DNA from: Ochotona curzoniae
Lineage: Eukaryota; Chordata; Mammalia; Lagomorpha; Ochotonidae
NCBI RefSeq assembly: GCF_017591425.1
Contig: NW_024466599.1
Location: 75,248,501-75,312,500, forward strand
Length of the DNA stretch: 64,000 nucleotides
Direction: 5' to 3'
Positions 22,111-33,429 of the stretch are shown here, piece by piece. The notes under the pieces were generated by a model. It saw only the letters and a list, made by a program, of their open reading frames with translations, did no database searches and was not told where the DNA came from. The stretch's first letter is position 1. Every line of letters begins with the position of its first letter. A program made the position numbers and the translations under genes.

Positions 22111-22460
22111 TATGTCTAGCACATAGATTATACAAAAATAAAATTATAGATCAATATGCCTCTTGAAAACATATGGAAAATTAACAAAACTCGAGTGGAT
22201 CAAATTCAACAATATGCAAAAAGAATGTACATGGGCTCAAGTGTTTTTTTTTTTTTCCTATTTGCACTGATGATTAGAAAATCAACCAGGCTAGAGAAAG
22301 AAAATTATCAGGCTGGAGAAGATGAGATGATCAACACTGAAGGGAGACAGAAAAGACAATTAGCAAAATCCAGTGATACTCACGATTGAGATTCTCAGAA
22401 TAAACACAAGGGAATTTCCTCAAACTTACAACCTTTACAAACTTTCTAAACTTACAACAT

Positions 22461-22734
22461 TTTCAGAATCCTGTGACTACTTAATTGTGAGATATTGAAT
22501 GTGCAAGGACAAGGTAACACCATGCTCTCTGTCTTCGTCAGTATGAGAAGACAGAAAAACAGAAGACCAAGCTTGAAAAAGCTGCAGCTTTAGACAGGTG
22601 CCTAGGTTGCCATGTACCTAGGCAAGCGTTAACACTGCAGGATGAAAAACAGCCGGTAGCTGGCAGGCATGCTGGGCCTGGCTAATGACAAGTTTGTGTC
22701 AACTATACCAGTGTGCTAGTAGAGTTGCCTATTT
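22461..22734. other. unassigned DNA
   Basis: No family recognised; it may be further decayed L1M. Confidence 0.35.
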
Positions 22735-23665
22735 TATTTTCCAAGGTATGTAAGGAAAGCAGGGAATCCAGGCTTGGACACGCCTGGGAATACCAGGCAG
22801 CAGGGTAGGGAAAGAGGGCTGCAGATTGCCTAGGGAAGGGGATCTGGGGTCATACTTGAGATGGGAACAGCTGAGGGTGTGTTGGACAGTAGAGGAATGA
22901 TTTCTTGGGTCTTCCACAAACCAGGTCACTGTACTGGCAGGTGGTCAAAGGGGGCTGACACAAGCACATCGGAGGGGGGAACTGGAGGATATAACTGGGT
23001 CAGGCCAAGGCACCCAACCACAAAGAAGACCTGGACTTGCTTAAATGCCATCAATCTCCACCTACTGGTGCTTGCAAAACTGGATCTGAGACATACACCT
23101 AGCTGTACTGGGCCACAGTGCCCATCCACAAGTGTTGGAGCAGTGGGTAGGCCGTATCATGCTAGGTGAGGGCACCCACCCAGAATTCAAGAAATCCAGA
23201 TCAAGCAGCAAATTCTGTGGAGGGATTGTGGGCTCACTTCTGTGGGACTGCAGTACCTGCCAGTTTGTACAAGAGCTGAGGGTGGTAACAAGCTAAGCCA
23301 GGCTGGACCAAGTAACTCATCTTACCAGAACTCATCTGACACTCAGAGGAGCTGGGGTAGTGAGAATGCCAGGCTGGGCCAGGCTGTAGCACTTGTTGGC
23401 ACATGCAACATCTGGGACTGGGAACAGAGCATGCCAAGTAGGGCGGCTGCACCTGCCAGCATGTGTGAGATTTGGGCTGGGAGCAAGCCTGGTAGGGGAA
23501 CCTGAAGAACTCCCCTATTATGTCACAGTTTCTGATGGGGACCACAAGAGTCAGGGCTTGGGGCAGGGCATGGCAGGGTAGGGCAGGGCAGGGCAGGCAT
23601 GTTTTCAACACTTGTCAGTATTGTGTGAGCCAGGTCTTGGGTACAGGACAGCCTGGGCAGGCTAC
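22735..23665 (+). mobile_element. L1 3'-UTR fragment with imperfect GC-rich repeats
   Basis: The first 200 bp match 4985-5190. The later part has loose repeats around GGCTGGGCCAGGCTG, CACTTGTTGGCACATGC, CTGCACCTGCCAGCATGTG and a GGGCAGGGCA run, the inverse of words seen at 44.8-45.2 kb (GTGCTGGCAGGTACC, CTGCCCAGCCTGGC). The L1 terminus is missing. Confidence 0.6.
23563..23602 (+). repeat. GGGCA short tandem repeat
   Basis: Tandem GGGCA/GGCAGGGTA-type units inside the L1 3' UTR. Confidence 0.8.
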
Positions 23666-23667
23666 TA

Positions 23668-23865
23668 GCAGTGGAGGATGGCCAAAGTCCTTGGGACCCT
23701 GCACCCATGTGTCCAACCCTGAAGAAGCTCCTGGTTTTTGGCTTTGGATCTATTCAGTTCTGCTGATTGTGGTCATTTAAAGAGTGATCAATGATGGAAG
23801 ATCTCTCTCTGTCTCTCCTCTGTATATTTGCTTTTCAAAGGAAAACATATACATCTTTTTAAAAA
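23668..23865 (+). mobile_element. CSINE right half
   Basis: Starts inside the SINE at GAGGATGGCCAAAGTCC and runs through CCCTGCACCCATGTG, GAAGAAGCTCCTGG and TCTGTATATTTGC to an A-rich tail. The head and promoter are absent, so it is 5'-truncated or recombined with the adjoining L1 UTR. Confidence 0.8.
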
Positions 23866-24290
23866 TGTGTAGCCACATTGGAGAAACTTTAATTTACTTT
23901 TGATAATGTGAAAATACCTCTAGCTTGTAAGTCACCAGCTCCACTCCTGCATAAAACAGACACAAATGTCCATGAGCAGATTTATTCCAAATGTTTTTAT
24001 TTTGTGCAGATTTATTCATAATAGTTTGAAACTGATGACAACTCCAATGTCTCTTGACAGATGAAAGGGTCAACAAATCATTGTAAACTCACAGTCAGCA
24101 TGAATGACAGATTCGTGCATCAACAGAGAGAAATCTTAATCATGTTGAGTGAAGCAAGCTGGTGGCTGCATGGCACATTTCCACCTATATGAAATTCAAG
24201 AACAGAAAAAGCGAAATCTATGCACTAACAATCATTGAGCCACTTTCTGTTGTCATAGTTTAGGGCTCATAGGAAGGGGTATCAGTAAAT
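23866..24290 (+). mobile_element. old L1 ORF2 3' end
   Basis: CACCAGCTCCACTCC, ATTCATAATAGTTTGAAACTG, ACAACTCCAATGTC, ATGTTGAGTGAAGCAAGC and CACCTATATGAAATTCAAGA are the usual ordered words of the ORF2 end and proximal 3' UTR of old L1s. Non-coding now. Confidence 0.75.
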
Positions 24291-25200
24291 TATTATTTAT
24301 TTGAGGTTTATTAAGGAGTCTTTATTAACCAAGCTTGGTGATCATAGAGCACACTAGACATAGCAAATCACAAGTCCATATGGCAATCCAACCAATCATA
24401 ATCCAACCAAACATAACCCCAAAAGGAACAAATGGTCATTATCCTTAAATCCATCCGTTAAGCTGAAGACCTACATCCCAGCTTCCCCAACAATATAAGC
24501 TATCCTAAGAGACATGCAACGAATAACCTGGACACACTTACAAAGCTGCAGACATTCACCTTTCCCTGGCTTCTCTGCCCACATTCCATCACTGCTAGAT
24601 CTCACCTCTCCTAGAACTCCTGATAGTACACAAACCAGAAATAACATTCTGTCTGTACAATGCCACCTTCCTCCCCTAGCAGTACCCACACGCAGCCTGT
24701 GGTAGCCAGTTGCTCCCAAACTGCTCCATGCCTCAGAGTTCCCTTGGTTCTAACCATCCTATGAGTGTTTCTTCAGTAATTATTGCACGATTCTGCTGCT
24801 TGCTGAACCAAAATATCAGTGGAATTTTGTAAGGAATGCATCAGTGGTATTTCCCCAGTGTTGTTCCATAAAGATTATTGGAACCAGAGTGTACCTTTTA
24901 AATCAGGTTACACTCCTCCAGTGACAAGCGTTCCGCTCACGCGGAGTAGTCTTGCGTAGCTTGGGGTGCATAGGGCAGACACCTGACTGAGTGAAATCTT
25001 ATTAATATGTGAGCGGCTATAAAACCAGAACTCAGTTGTTCTGTTCTGCGTGACTTAACTAACCAGGCTATAAAACCCACAGTCCTATTCTGCATGACTT
25101 AACTACCAAGAGCCCAAGTTTCTGGCATCTGTCCCTTTCCTCTCTCTCCCCACCAATGCCTGGTTTTTCCTTCCACTTCTCAGGTTTAGGAGGAAATACT
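24291..25200. other. unassigned LTR-like module
   Basis: No family recognised. On the minus strand GGTTAATAAAGACTCC and TTAATAAACC (about 24305-24335) look like polyadenylation signals. On the plus strand two related copies of GGCTATAAAACC...GCRTGACTTAACTA (25015-25062 and 25066-25107) look like TATA boxes. It may be a degenerate LTR, but strand and limits are unclear. Confidence 0.35.
25015..25107 (+). repeat. tandem duplication with TATAAAA motif
   Basis: Copy 1 (GGCTATAAAACCAGAAC...GCGTGACTTAACTAACC) and copy 2 (GGCTATAAAACCCACAG...GCATGACTTAACTACC) are directly adjacent, with one short gap between them when aligned. Confidence 0.85.
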
Positions 25201-26739
25201 TCCTGGGAGTTTCGATTTTGAGAGATGAGTTAGTAGCACCTAGTCAGCCCATGCTCACTCCACTCTGACTGCTCTGTACCTGTGTCTGGACTTGAACGGT
25301 TGTTTTCTTGCTTGTGCTGTCCCAGCTTTGTCCATTCATCACAGCCCTGAACTTTGCTTTCCGGGCCACTCCCAAAAGTGCCCCTACTAGCCTGTGCTGC
25401 AGATCTTGCCTCCTCTAATGCTGGTTGCCTGCACGCATTGCTCACATCATTGCCTTCTAGACCCTTCTATGAAGATGCTGGAACATGTGTATGTTCCCAT
25501 AAGCCATTCCTATCTCTCTCACTTACTTCCAAGACATAAACATACACATCCCTCCCTAACTTTCATTGTCAAAAGCTTATTTGGCAGCCATGTAGGCAAT
25601 CTACTGTTGTATACGGAGTGGGTAGGAGTAGAAATACTATCTAGAATGAATTTTTGGTAAATAGGAGATTTCAGATAAGACCCGGAGCCTACCGAGACAC
25701 TTATCTACATTCTCAGTGCTACTGCGCATTGTCCAATCTGAGCTGTCTGCTTGGGCTTGTCAGGCTGCAGCTGCTTCTGTAGCAGCAGGCTGCTTGTCCA
25801 CTTGTTGGAGGCCCACCACTGTTGGTGCTGCCACCGCAACCCCGGGAGCTTTCACAGCCCAACCTGCTGGCAGGGGCCTGGTGGGGAGCACTGTGCTTGT
25901 GATGGACACTTCCAATCTGGAGAGGTGATTTAGAGCTGGCCTTTGGGACAAGGGTCCCTCGGGTCCAATGAGGACCATTGATTTTTCACACTATTTCATA
26001 TCAATCTTTTCCCTTCACTGGCATCCAATTTCTTTAGGAAAGATGATGGATTTATAGATATTTTTTTTTCTACCATGGCCATTTGTTTGGTGCCATTGGG
26101 GGGTCAATACTAGTTTTCTGCAAAAGGGCCACTCAGCCACTTCTTAGAGGGTTCTACTTCACGGTGTACCAGGTTTTCCTTGTTCCATTCTGGGGAAACC
26201 TTTGCAAAGGCTGCCTCTGAGATAGGATATGTGCTGCAGACCTTGCACATTTACTTTGCCCCGGAACAACCCTGTTGGGGAGGTGCTGTAAACCCTACTT
26301 TCAGCACACTGAGGTTTGAGATGACCATGGCTAAAATGATGTGAAAGTTGAACCCAGGGCATCTGCCTTTTACCATTGCTAACCACTTCCCATCCTGCCT
26401 CCACTTCCCATGAAGGAAATCAACTTGGGATCTTTTCCCCACAATGCCTTGTGCTCACCTGATTTGGGAACTTAGGAAATATTCATGGAGTAACTATTCA
26501 ATACAAGCTGCTTTACTGCATACAAAGATGAGTAATACATATTTCCTTCACATAAATATTTTTAAATATGGGACCAGCAGCATTATCACCTGAGAATATG
26601 GTAGAAGTGCAGATTCTCACACCACCACAGAGGGACTGAGCCAGAAACCTATGGTGAGGGGCATGGAGGCCTGGTTTTTACAAACCCTGTGTGATTCCCA
26701 TGGCTGCTCAAGTTGGAGAACGCTTGCACTGGGTTGTCT
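25201..26739. other. unassigned low-repeat DNA
   Basis: About 1.5 kb without a recognised repeat, apart from a T run near 26060. Frames at 25716-25933 (plus) and 25760-25978 (minus) overlap in a GC-richer patch and show alanine-rich peptides with no domain. No gene is called. Confidence 0.4.
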
Positions 26740-26935
26740 GGCTGCCCTCTCTGTGACATTTAACACCCCCAGAATCATTGCAATTCATCAGTTGAACAAA
26801 CTTGCACAGTGTGCAAAGCACTTTGCCCTGCCCATCTTATAGCTGTGAACTTGGAGGCGTAGGAGACTTTCCCACATGCAAATGAAGGTGGAGAGGCTGA
26901 ATCTGGGGCTGCCCCTAGAAACCCTCACTCAAAGT
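26740..26935 (+). mobile_element. MIR-like fragment
   Basis: CCCATCTTATAGCTGTGAACTTGGAGGC then GACTTTCCCACATGCAAATG and GGCTGAATCTGGGG follow the layout of the MIR core (ATTTTACAGATGAGGAAACTGAGGC ... CACACAGC ... GCTGGAATTTGAAC). Divergent. Confidence 0.5.
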
Positions 26936-27512
26936 AATTCTTTCTATTCATCAGGTACCATTCCCTATCTTCCTGGCCCTGTGCCAGGCCTGAAGATAAA
27001 TAGCTAGGTCATAAAATAAACAACAACCTAAGTAAAGGTCCTCAAATAAAGCCTTGTTCTCTCCAAAGGAATTGGTAATGCTCTGTGCTCTGACATGGAT
27101 CTCTCGGTCAGTTGGGTGTTTTAGTCTGACTTAGGGAAGTTCCCCAGATACCCCCTTTAGATCCACCTTGTCCATGCTCCCTTAATTACCTGCAGGTGCC
27201 GTGGCCCAGTCTGTGGAAGCCCCAAGAAATCACTCCATACATGTCAAGCAAGCCTTCAGTGGCTCCCATTCTGGCCTGACCCCTGTCTTCTGGCCCCTAG
27301 GAATGAACAGCCTGTAGAACAGGAAACTATAGAATAGGAAACTACGCTGGAACATTTGCATACTTAATATAGTTAACATGAAGGAGGCCTAGAATGACAG
27401 CCAGCTACTAATTGCTTTTCTCCCAGCAGTGCAGCATTTGCCTAGGTACAAGAAAATCTATGCAGTTGCCTACAGCTGGGAACAATACATGTTCTATTGT
27501 TGCACTAAAATT
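26936..27512. other. unassigned DNA
   Basis: No convincing family. A CAGTGGCTCCCATTCTGGCC word near 27260 is reminiscent of L2 but too short to call. Confidence 0.4.
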
Positions 27513-27818
27513 CTTTTTAGGATTTTTTTTATTGGACAAGCTGATTTACAGAGAGAAGGAGAGACAGAGAAAGATCTTCTGTCCACTGGCTCATTCCCCC
27601 GTTGGCTGCAATGGTTGGAGATGAACCAATCCAAAGCCAGCAGTCAGGAACCAGGAGCTTCTCCTGGGCCTCCCATGCAGGTGCAGGGTTCCAAGGCTTT
27701 GGGTCCACAAGCACAGAGCTGGAAGGGAAGTGAAGCAGCTTGGATATAAACTTTCACCCATATGGGATCTGGCAGATGCAAGGCGAGGACTTTAGTCACT
27801 AGATAACCGCACTGGGCC
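27513..27818 (-). mobile_element. CSINE, near full length
   Basis: GATTTTTTTTATTGGACAAGC tail complement, TTTACAGAGAGAAGGAGAGA, CCCATATGGGATCTGGC and head AACCGCACTGGGCCC. It lacks the AGCAGTTGA central words. Inserted next to, or in, the old L1 that follows. Confidence 0.9.
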
Positions 27819-27819
27819 C

Positions 27820-28079
27820 TAAAATTTTGATTAAATGCATACACTACAGTGTTTATCGTTTAACCATTTGTAAGTACGTAAGTGTAATTCAGCACATATA
27901 AGCACATTCACATTATTGTATACTCAAAATATCCAATATTCCGGATCCAATATCCAGAACACTTGTCATCCTGCAACACAGAAACTCTATATCCATTAAA
28001 GATCTCTTATTTCTCCCTCTACTCCATCTCCTATAACTACTGTTCCATATTCTGTCTCCATGAATTTGAATGTGGTGCC
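27820..28079 (-). mobile_element. old L1 3' UTR, antisense
   Basis: TAAATGCATACACTACAGTG, AGCACATTCACATTATTGT, AACACTTGTCATCCTGC, GAAACTCTATATCCATTAAA and TCCATGAATTTGAA are the standard antisense words of old L1M 3' UTRs. Confidence 0.75.
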
Positions 28080-28140
28080 TGCATGCAATGCTGAATGCTG
28101 AGGCAGAAGCTTAGCCTGTATGCCATTGTGCCAGTCCCAA
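28080..28140 (-). mobile_element. SINE head remnant
   Basis: GAAGCTTAGCCTGTATGCCATTGTGCCAGTCCC resembles the antisense tRNA-like head of an older CSINE relative. Confidence 0.45.
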
Positions 28141-28765
28141 ACCAAATATTCTGACTCTTCTGGGACATTTTCCATAGGAAATGTCAGTGCAGGATCACCC
28201 TCTATGCTTTGTAATAAAAGAAGCTGACTTGGGACCATGGTTGAACCAACTCCCATCAGTGGTTCCCACTCCCTGCTCTCTGCATTGACTGGACTGCTTA
28301 TAGAAAACATTGTAGCAGCCGACATACCTCTGCTAAGCTGTAGACCTCAGCGATGACACATGGGCAAAGTCTTCGGACTGTTGTCTCCACCCTCCTATCA
28401 GAGGGAACTTTCAAATCCAGACTAGGAACAAAGAGATTGGGATTAACAGCAGCTTAGATCAGCTTGCTAAGGACTGTATTCCAACCTGCTTTGAAAATAG
28501 AGAGATCGCTTAAACAAGTAATGACAGACTGTGGACTTGCGTTTTCTTTTCCTCTCCAGCTGCAGACACCCTCGTACTTAGGGCTCATCTCTATGTAGGT
28601 GATGTTATGGAAAAGTGGAAAATCACGATGCAATTTGAATGCAATGTGTTGGTTTATTCCATTTTTTTTTTGTCCGTAAAAGTGTGAGTCATTTCTTCTG
28701 TAGCAATTATTTCCTGTAATTAGGTGGTTTCATTGGGGCTTCAATTGTAATGTTAAGGTAAACAT
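28141..28765. other. unassigned DNA, conserved-looking 3' part
   Basis: No repeat recognised. The 28540-28760 part is AT-rich without simple repeats and holds homeodomain-type words (CTGTAATTAGG, CAATTGTAATG). Conservation is untested. Confidence 0.4.

Positions 28766-28842
<77 letters not shown>
28766..28842. repeat. compound (TG)n(AG)n microsatellite
   Basis: About 25 TG units with one interruption (GTTTGT) switch directly to about 13 AG units. Likely polymorphic. Confidence 0.97.
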
Positions 28843-28847
<5 letters not shown>

Positions 28848-30132
28848 GATAGTACTAGAATATCCATGACATTATGTCTTAGTAGCGTGAAATGCAAGTA
28901 ATGTAAATTTGAGAAGTTGCTTTAAAAATGCATTAAATTACAAATTGTGGAGATTGATTTTATTAAAATGGATTATATATTTATTTCTTTGTTGAATTAT
29001 ACTATGGCATTCTCTTTTTCAAGTGCCCTCCAAGGGACTTCATTACAAGGAAAATGTGGCAAGGAATTTATGAAGACAATTATTTTGTTTTATTTTTATG
29101 GGTTCTGCATCTTTCCAAATAGTCAAATACATGCTTACACAAAAATTCAATTAATTCTTTTAGAGCATATGCTGACGTTTTTGGGTGATAAGTGGGACAT
29201 GCTAGAGAAAACATTACTTACCAAATGCTCAGTTAAAATCCAATAGAACTTAAGAACAAAGACTAAGTACTTAAAGTCAGAGAAGATAGTTAGACTAAGA
29301 TGAATTTTCTTCCCCTATTGAGAATCACACTAGGATGTGATGAAAATTTTCACCAAAATCCCCTTTCTAGTCATAAGAAAAGAAAAAAAAACCTCCTCTT
29401 TCTGCTCCTTCTTCTCCTGTCATACAATCACAAAGACTTTCTCTAACTGGTGAACTCGGCAGGGAAGGTTATGTCGTTGCAATTCAGCTTGAAGCTTGTG
29501 GTTCCAGTGTCACAAGACTATCCGCCTGGTCTTGTTGACTCTTACAGAGCTGGATTTTAACCGAGTCTTCCTTAACCCATAACTCGTAAGGCAGACTGGT
29601 TTACAAACCTAGATTTTTCTGCTATTAGGTACAAGGTATGGATTTGGAATTTGTAGACCTTCCATTGGAAAATGAAGAGAAATCAGTTATCCAAAAAGGA
29701 AAGCCATGGCAAGGAAGCCAGCAGACGTGCACACAGCCTCCGGGGACACTCGTGCCATTTAGCACTGGTACTTTGTGACAAAGCTAGAATTTCAGATAGT
29801 GTGTGTGCCACCTATAAATTGAACCATCTAAAAACTAAACAAAGAAGATTCAAATATTTTAATACTGTTTCAGCAAGAGGATCAAAAACGCAGAACAACC
29901 TTGCTTTTTCCCCGTTTAAACCACTTCCATTTCCTCCTCTGTATTTTCTCGAGCCTTCTTGCTAAGGTCTTGTTTCATTTATCTACAGGAACCACATCTA
30001 CTTCCATGCAGTTGACCACATGAAGAATTCACATGTGGATGTCTTATCTTCCTAGACCTTGGGCTTTTGCAATGGTCCGACAGACAGTGTTAAATGCCAG
30101 CATGGGTTCTGCTCTTGGTTACAGAAAATCAT
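28843..30132. other. unassigned DNA
   Basis: About 1.3 kb without a recognised family. A 97-residue plus frame (29672-29965) is K/R/S-rich, with no domain, and no splice or promoter context was identified. No gene is called. Confidence 0.4.
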
Positions 30133-30455
30133 TTTTTAAAAAGATTTTTATTTGCAAAGCATATTTCTAAAAAGGAGAGACAGAAATATTCCCCAGCTGT
30201 TGATTCAGTTCCCAAATGGCCACCATGTCTGTCTGAAGCTGAGCCAATTCGAAACAAGGAGCCAGCAGCTTCTTCCAGGTCTCCCATGTGGGTGCAGTGT
30301 CCCAAGGCTTTGGGCCAGCCTCAACTACTTTCCCAGGGCACAAGCAAGGAGCTGGATTGGAAGTAGAACAGCCAGTATGCACACCACCCATCTAGGATGT
30401 CAGTGCTTGTAGGTGGAATATTAGCCAGTTGACTCATTGCACCGACCTCCACAGA
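30133..30455 (-). mobile_element. CSINE, diverged
   Basis: AAAGATTTTTATTTGCAAAGC tail complement, GGAGCCAGCAGCTTCTTCC, GGGTGCAGTGTCCCAAGGC, AAGGAGCTGGATTGG, then a decayed head TTAGCCAGTTGACTCATTGC. Confidence 0.85.
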
Positions 30456-31159
30456 AAGCCATTTCCCAGCAGGATGTGACATAGTTGTTTTTCCTTCTTT
30501 GTTCACATGCTGCCCAACCATGGGCATGGGCCCTTCAGGATTGGAAACCACAAGCCACAGACCAAGAGCTCTTCCAAAGCACTGGAAGTTACCAATAGGA
30601 TGTCATTTGGAACCCTGTACCTCTAACTTTTTCAAATAAAAGTATCTAGAGGTAATTCACAGTAGGTGTGTGTTACAGATTTAACTGATAGATCACCCAG
30701 CCTCCCAGAATGTGCAACCCCAAAAAGCTGAAACCTGTCAAAAGAAAAATGAGGGGACGACTGACCAAGCAGGAAGTAAGGAAGCTGGTGGTGCTGTCCA
30801 CAGTGAGATCACAGAAGGGTGGTGGCTGTGGAGAGTGGCCACATGGCAATCCTGCTGTGGAGCAGGGGCCCTCAGAACAGAAAGTGCTCTCATGGGGAGA
30901 GTCACACTGACGCGGGGCCACATGGATCTTACACTCAAGGTGTGGGAAAGAGGGAGGGGAGAATGTGGAGAAACTAGAGAATCAGTTGCACACCCTGATC
31001 CCATGTTGGTGGGCAGCCTCTTCTGGATAACGAATGCCCACGATCCCTGCAGGGAATGAAAACGTCCTATAGAAAACTGGCCCCTGGGAATTAGGGATCT
31101 CCTGTGATTTGTTCTTCACAGTTTCATGTGCTAGATGCATGGCCCCACTGTGGTGATAT
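30456..31159. other. unassigned DNA
   Basis: GC-moderate; no family recognised. A 115-residue plus frame (30712-31059) overlaps an 88-residue minus frame. No gene is called. Confidence 0.4.
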
Positions 31160-31548
31160 AAAGAAACCATGGTGGCCCAGTGGCATGGCCTAGCAGCTAA
31201 AGTCCTCACCTTGAACACGCCAGGATCCAATATGGGTGTCGGTTCTAGTCCCAGTAGCTCCACTTTTCATTCAACTCCCTGCTTGTGGCCTGGGGAAGCA
31301 GTCAAGGATGGCCCAAAGCCTTGGGACCCTGCACCCACGTGGGAGACCTGGAGGAGGTTCCTGGCTCCTGGCTTCAGATTGGCTCAGCTCCGGCTGTTGC
31401 AGCCGCTTGGGGAGTGAATCATCGGACAGAAGATCTTCCTCCCTGTCTCTCCTCCTCTCTGTATATCTGACTTTGTAATAAAAAATACATAAATCTTTAA
31501 AAAAAAAAAACCTGCATAATCAATACATTAAAAAAAAAGGAACCATGG
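31160..31548 (+). mobile_element. CSINE with probable TSD
   Basis: SINE 31173-31535 with AGCAGCTAAAGTCCTCACC, GGTTCTAGTCCC B box, AAGATCTTCCTCC and a CTGTATATCTGAC tail, an A tract, and an extra A-rich filler (CCTGCATAATCAATACATT). It is flanked by AAAGAAACCATGG (31160-31172) and AAAGGAACCATGG (31536-31548). Confidence 0.92.
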
Positions 31549-33259
31549 GCCTGCAAGGAGTGGGTCTAAAGGGAGGTGGCTTGGTCATAAGGGCTCCACC
31601 CACTGAATGGATCTCAGTGTGGCTTGGGTCTCACCATCAGCTCTTGTGACACTGGGCTGTTCTCCGGCGAGGCTTCCATGCCTCATGCCTGACTTCTTCT
31701 GTAGGCACTCACTTCCCCTTTTGCTTCACTATCATGCTGCGATGCAGCCAGAGGGCATCACCAGGGATGCTGGCATTGTGTTATCTGAACCATCCACTCA
31801 GCTTCTCTATGGACCAAAGAAACTTCTTAGAAAGCTCCCCCAAGTTTGGGCATTTTGTCACTGTCCCACAGAACAGACCAGGATAGGACTCCTAGCAACC
31901 ATCTACTTCCAGGCAGTAACCCTGCACTTCCCTCCATTGGCATCCCTCCACTTCCAGGAAGAACCAGTCTGCTGGGATTAGAGGAGGATGCGGGGCACAA
32001 TCATGTTCGCCCCCTGGATGTCAGGGACTACTGTTCATCCTACCCCAGGGAAGCTGAATTCAGGGCCAGAACTAGATATTGAAACCCGGCACGCCCATAT
32101 GGGACAGGAACACTTTAGCCAACGGGCCAAATGCCCGCTCCTGCTGCATTCCCAAGTCAAGATCTCTCAGTTGAATCTAGACCACTGTTTAAGGTGTGTA
32201 CTCTCTCTTGTTATGCTTTGTAAGTACTTCCTCCCATTCCGAAACTAGAATAAACCTTCCTTTGCCTGGGTTTGTGCAAAGGAGCAAAGTCGAGAGAAAA
32301 CCTTGTTGAGCCAGATACAGCCCTTCCTATGTAGTTTCAGTTGTTAGCAGGAAACTTGGATTCCCATGTGGGCACTGATTAGGCTGTTGGTGAAATCTCT
32401 TCTCAGTGCTGGGGAGCCAGCTTGAGTCAGGGCAGGGCAAGCACTGTGCTGGACCTGGGTGGGTGTGCAGGTGCTGGGCAAGGTTTAGTGAAGGGAAGCA
32501 GAGCAGGTGCAGAAGCCGACCTGGGTGAGAAGAACACAGACTTGTTAGAAGCCCTGGGTTTAAATCTGTCTCTGATCAAGGTTGTCTACATAAGTCAGAA
32601 GACCTTCCTGCTGGCCTATGTGCCGGAAGAGAGCTGATTTGCTCACAGCACACAGGCCCCAATTCCTTGTGTCCTGTGCCTGTGTGACAAGCCCACTGAC
32701 CAGGAGACATCCAAAGCCTCCCCTTGACCCTTTGGATATGCCCTTCTGTGACCTGGCATGCTCATAGACAACTGAATTTAAAAGACTCAGAGAGGATAAG
32801 CTGCCTTATGAATTTTGTTTTTAATCTTTGAAACATTAGAACAGAATTTTCCAGAAAATTTCAGAAGAAAATCAAGTCCATCAAATAAACAAACAAAGCA
32901 ACAACAAAAAACCCACCTCAGCAGCCAGCTCACCTGCTAAGATGCTATCTGCCTTAAACCTGGGAAGAGCCAGCCAGCATGGGAGATTCAGGTTAGGCCA
33001 GAAGCAAATGGGAAGTCTGGGACTATGATCAAAATGCATCCTGATCATGGGCAGAGGCGCATGCTTATTCACAGAGCAGCCCCCCAGCTCACTGTTTACT
33101 GCCAGCAAGCACAGGTGTATTCCCCTTCAGTTTTCCATCTTAAGTGTCTGTAGCATTCATATGGACTCAGTGCAGCCAGCAACTACTCACATGCAGAAAC
33201 AGCTGTAGATGTTTCTAGAATCTTCTGGAATCTCAACGCTGCCTCAGATACCTTTTTCT
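31549..33259. other. unassigned DNA
   Basis: About 1.7 kb, mostly unrecognised. A head fragment of an antisense CSINE is at about 32055-32145 (listed), and a possible MIR trace lies at 32530-32590 (GACTTGTTAGAAGCCCTGGG). The frame at 31607-31981 (plus, 124 residues) has no recognisable domain. Confidence 0.4.
32055..32145 (-). mobile_element. CSINE head fragment
   Basis: CCCGGCACGCCCATATGGGA followed by CACTTTAGCCAACGGGCC is an antisense SINE head; the body and tail are missing. Confidence 0.6.
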
Positions 33260-33410
33260 AGCCAGTACTCTCTGTGTGGCCCTCAACAAGATTCTAAACC
33301 CCCATTTTCCAGCTTTGTAAGCACTAACGGTGCCTCCACCTCAGGGAATTGCTGTTCGGGCTGACTGACACAGCACAGCTGTGGGCTCTGGAAGAGGGCA
33401 GGTGACAGCT
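33260..33410 (+). mobile_element. MIR fragment
   Basis: CTGTGTGGCCCTCAACAAG, CTAAACCCCCATTTTCCAGC, then a CACTAACGGTGCCTCCACC equivalent follow the MIR 3' half (TGTGTGACCTTGGGCAAGT...CCTCAGTTTCC...GTACCTACCTC). Confidence 0.6.
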
Positions 33411-33429
33411 CCCTGCACCTGCTAGAGAT

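Larger units (their letters stand above)
16160..22460 (+). mobile_element. ancient L1M host element, repeatedly interrupted
   Basis: Pieces of one old plus-strand L1 lie in order: probable ORF1 5' side (16160-16440, 16780-16870), ORF1 middle (17195-17530, with CTGTGGAACATAAACTGAAC and TGATGACAAACATCAATTTA), ORF1 end (18120-18200, ATTCATGGAAACTGAGAGAA), intergenic and ORF2 start (18330-18890, GTAGACTGTGGTAAGTTAAA; CTAATTAAAAGCC), ORF2 reverse-transcriptase region (19745-20245, AGAAATCAATGAAACAGAAT), and further ORF2 (22120-22460, TACAAAAATAAAATTATAG). All frames are destroyed. The gaps are filled by at least six later insertions, listed separately. Confidence 0.7.

Noticed and set aside
25013..25107. 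Gene promoter with TATA boxes
   Set aside because: No downstream exon, CpG island or initiator context; more likely an LTR-like or chance duplicated block, so only noted as unassigned.
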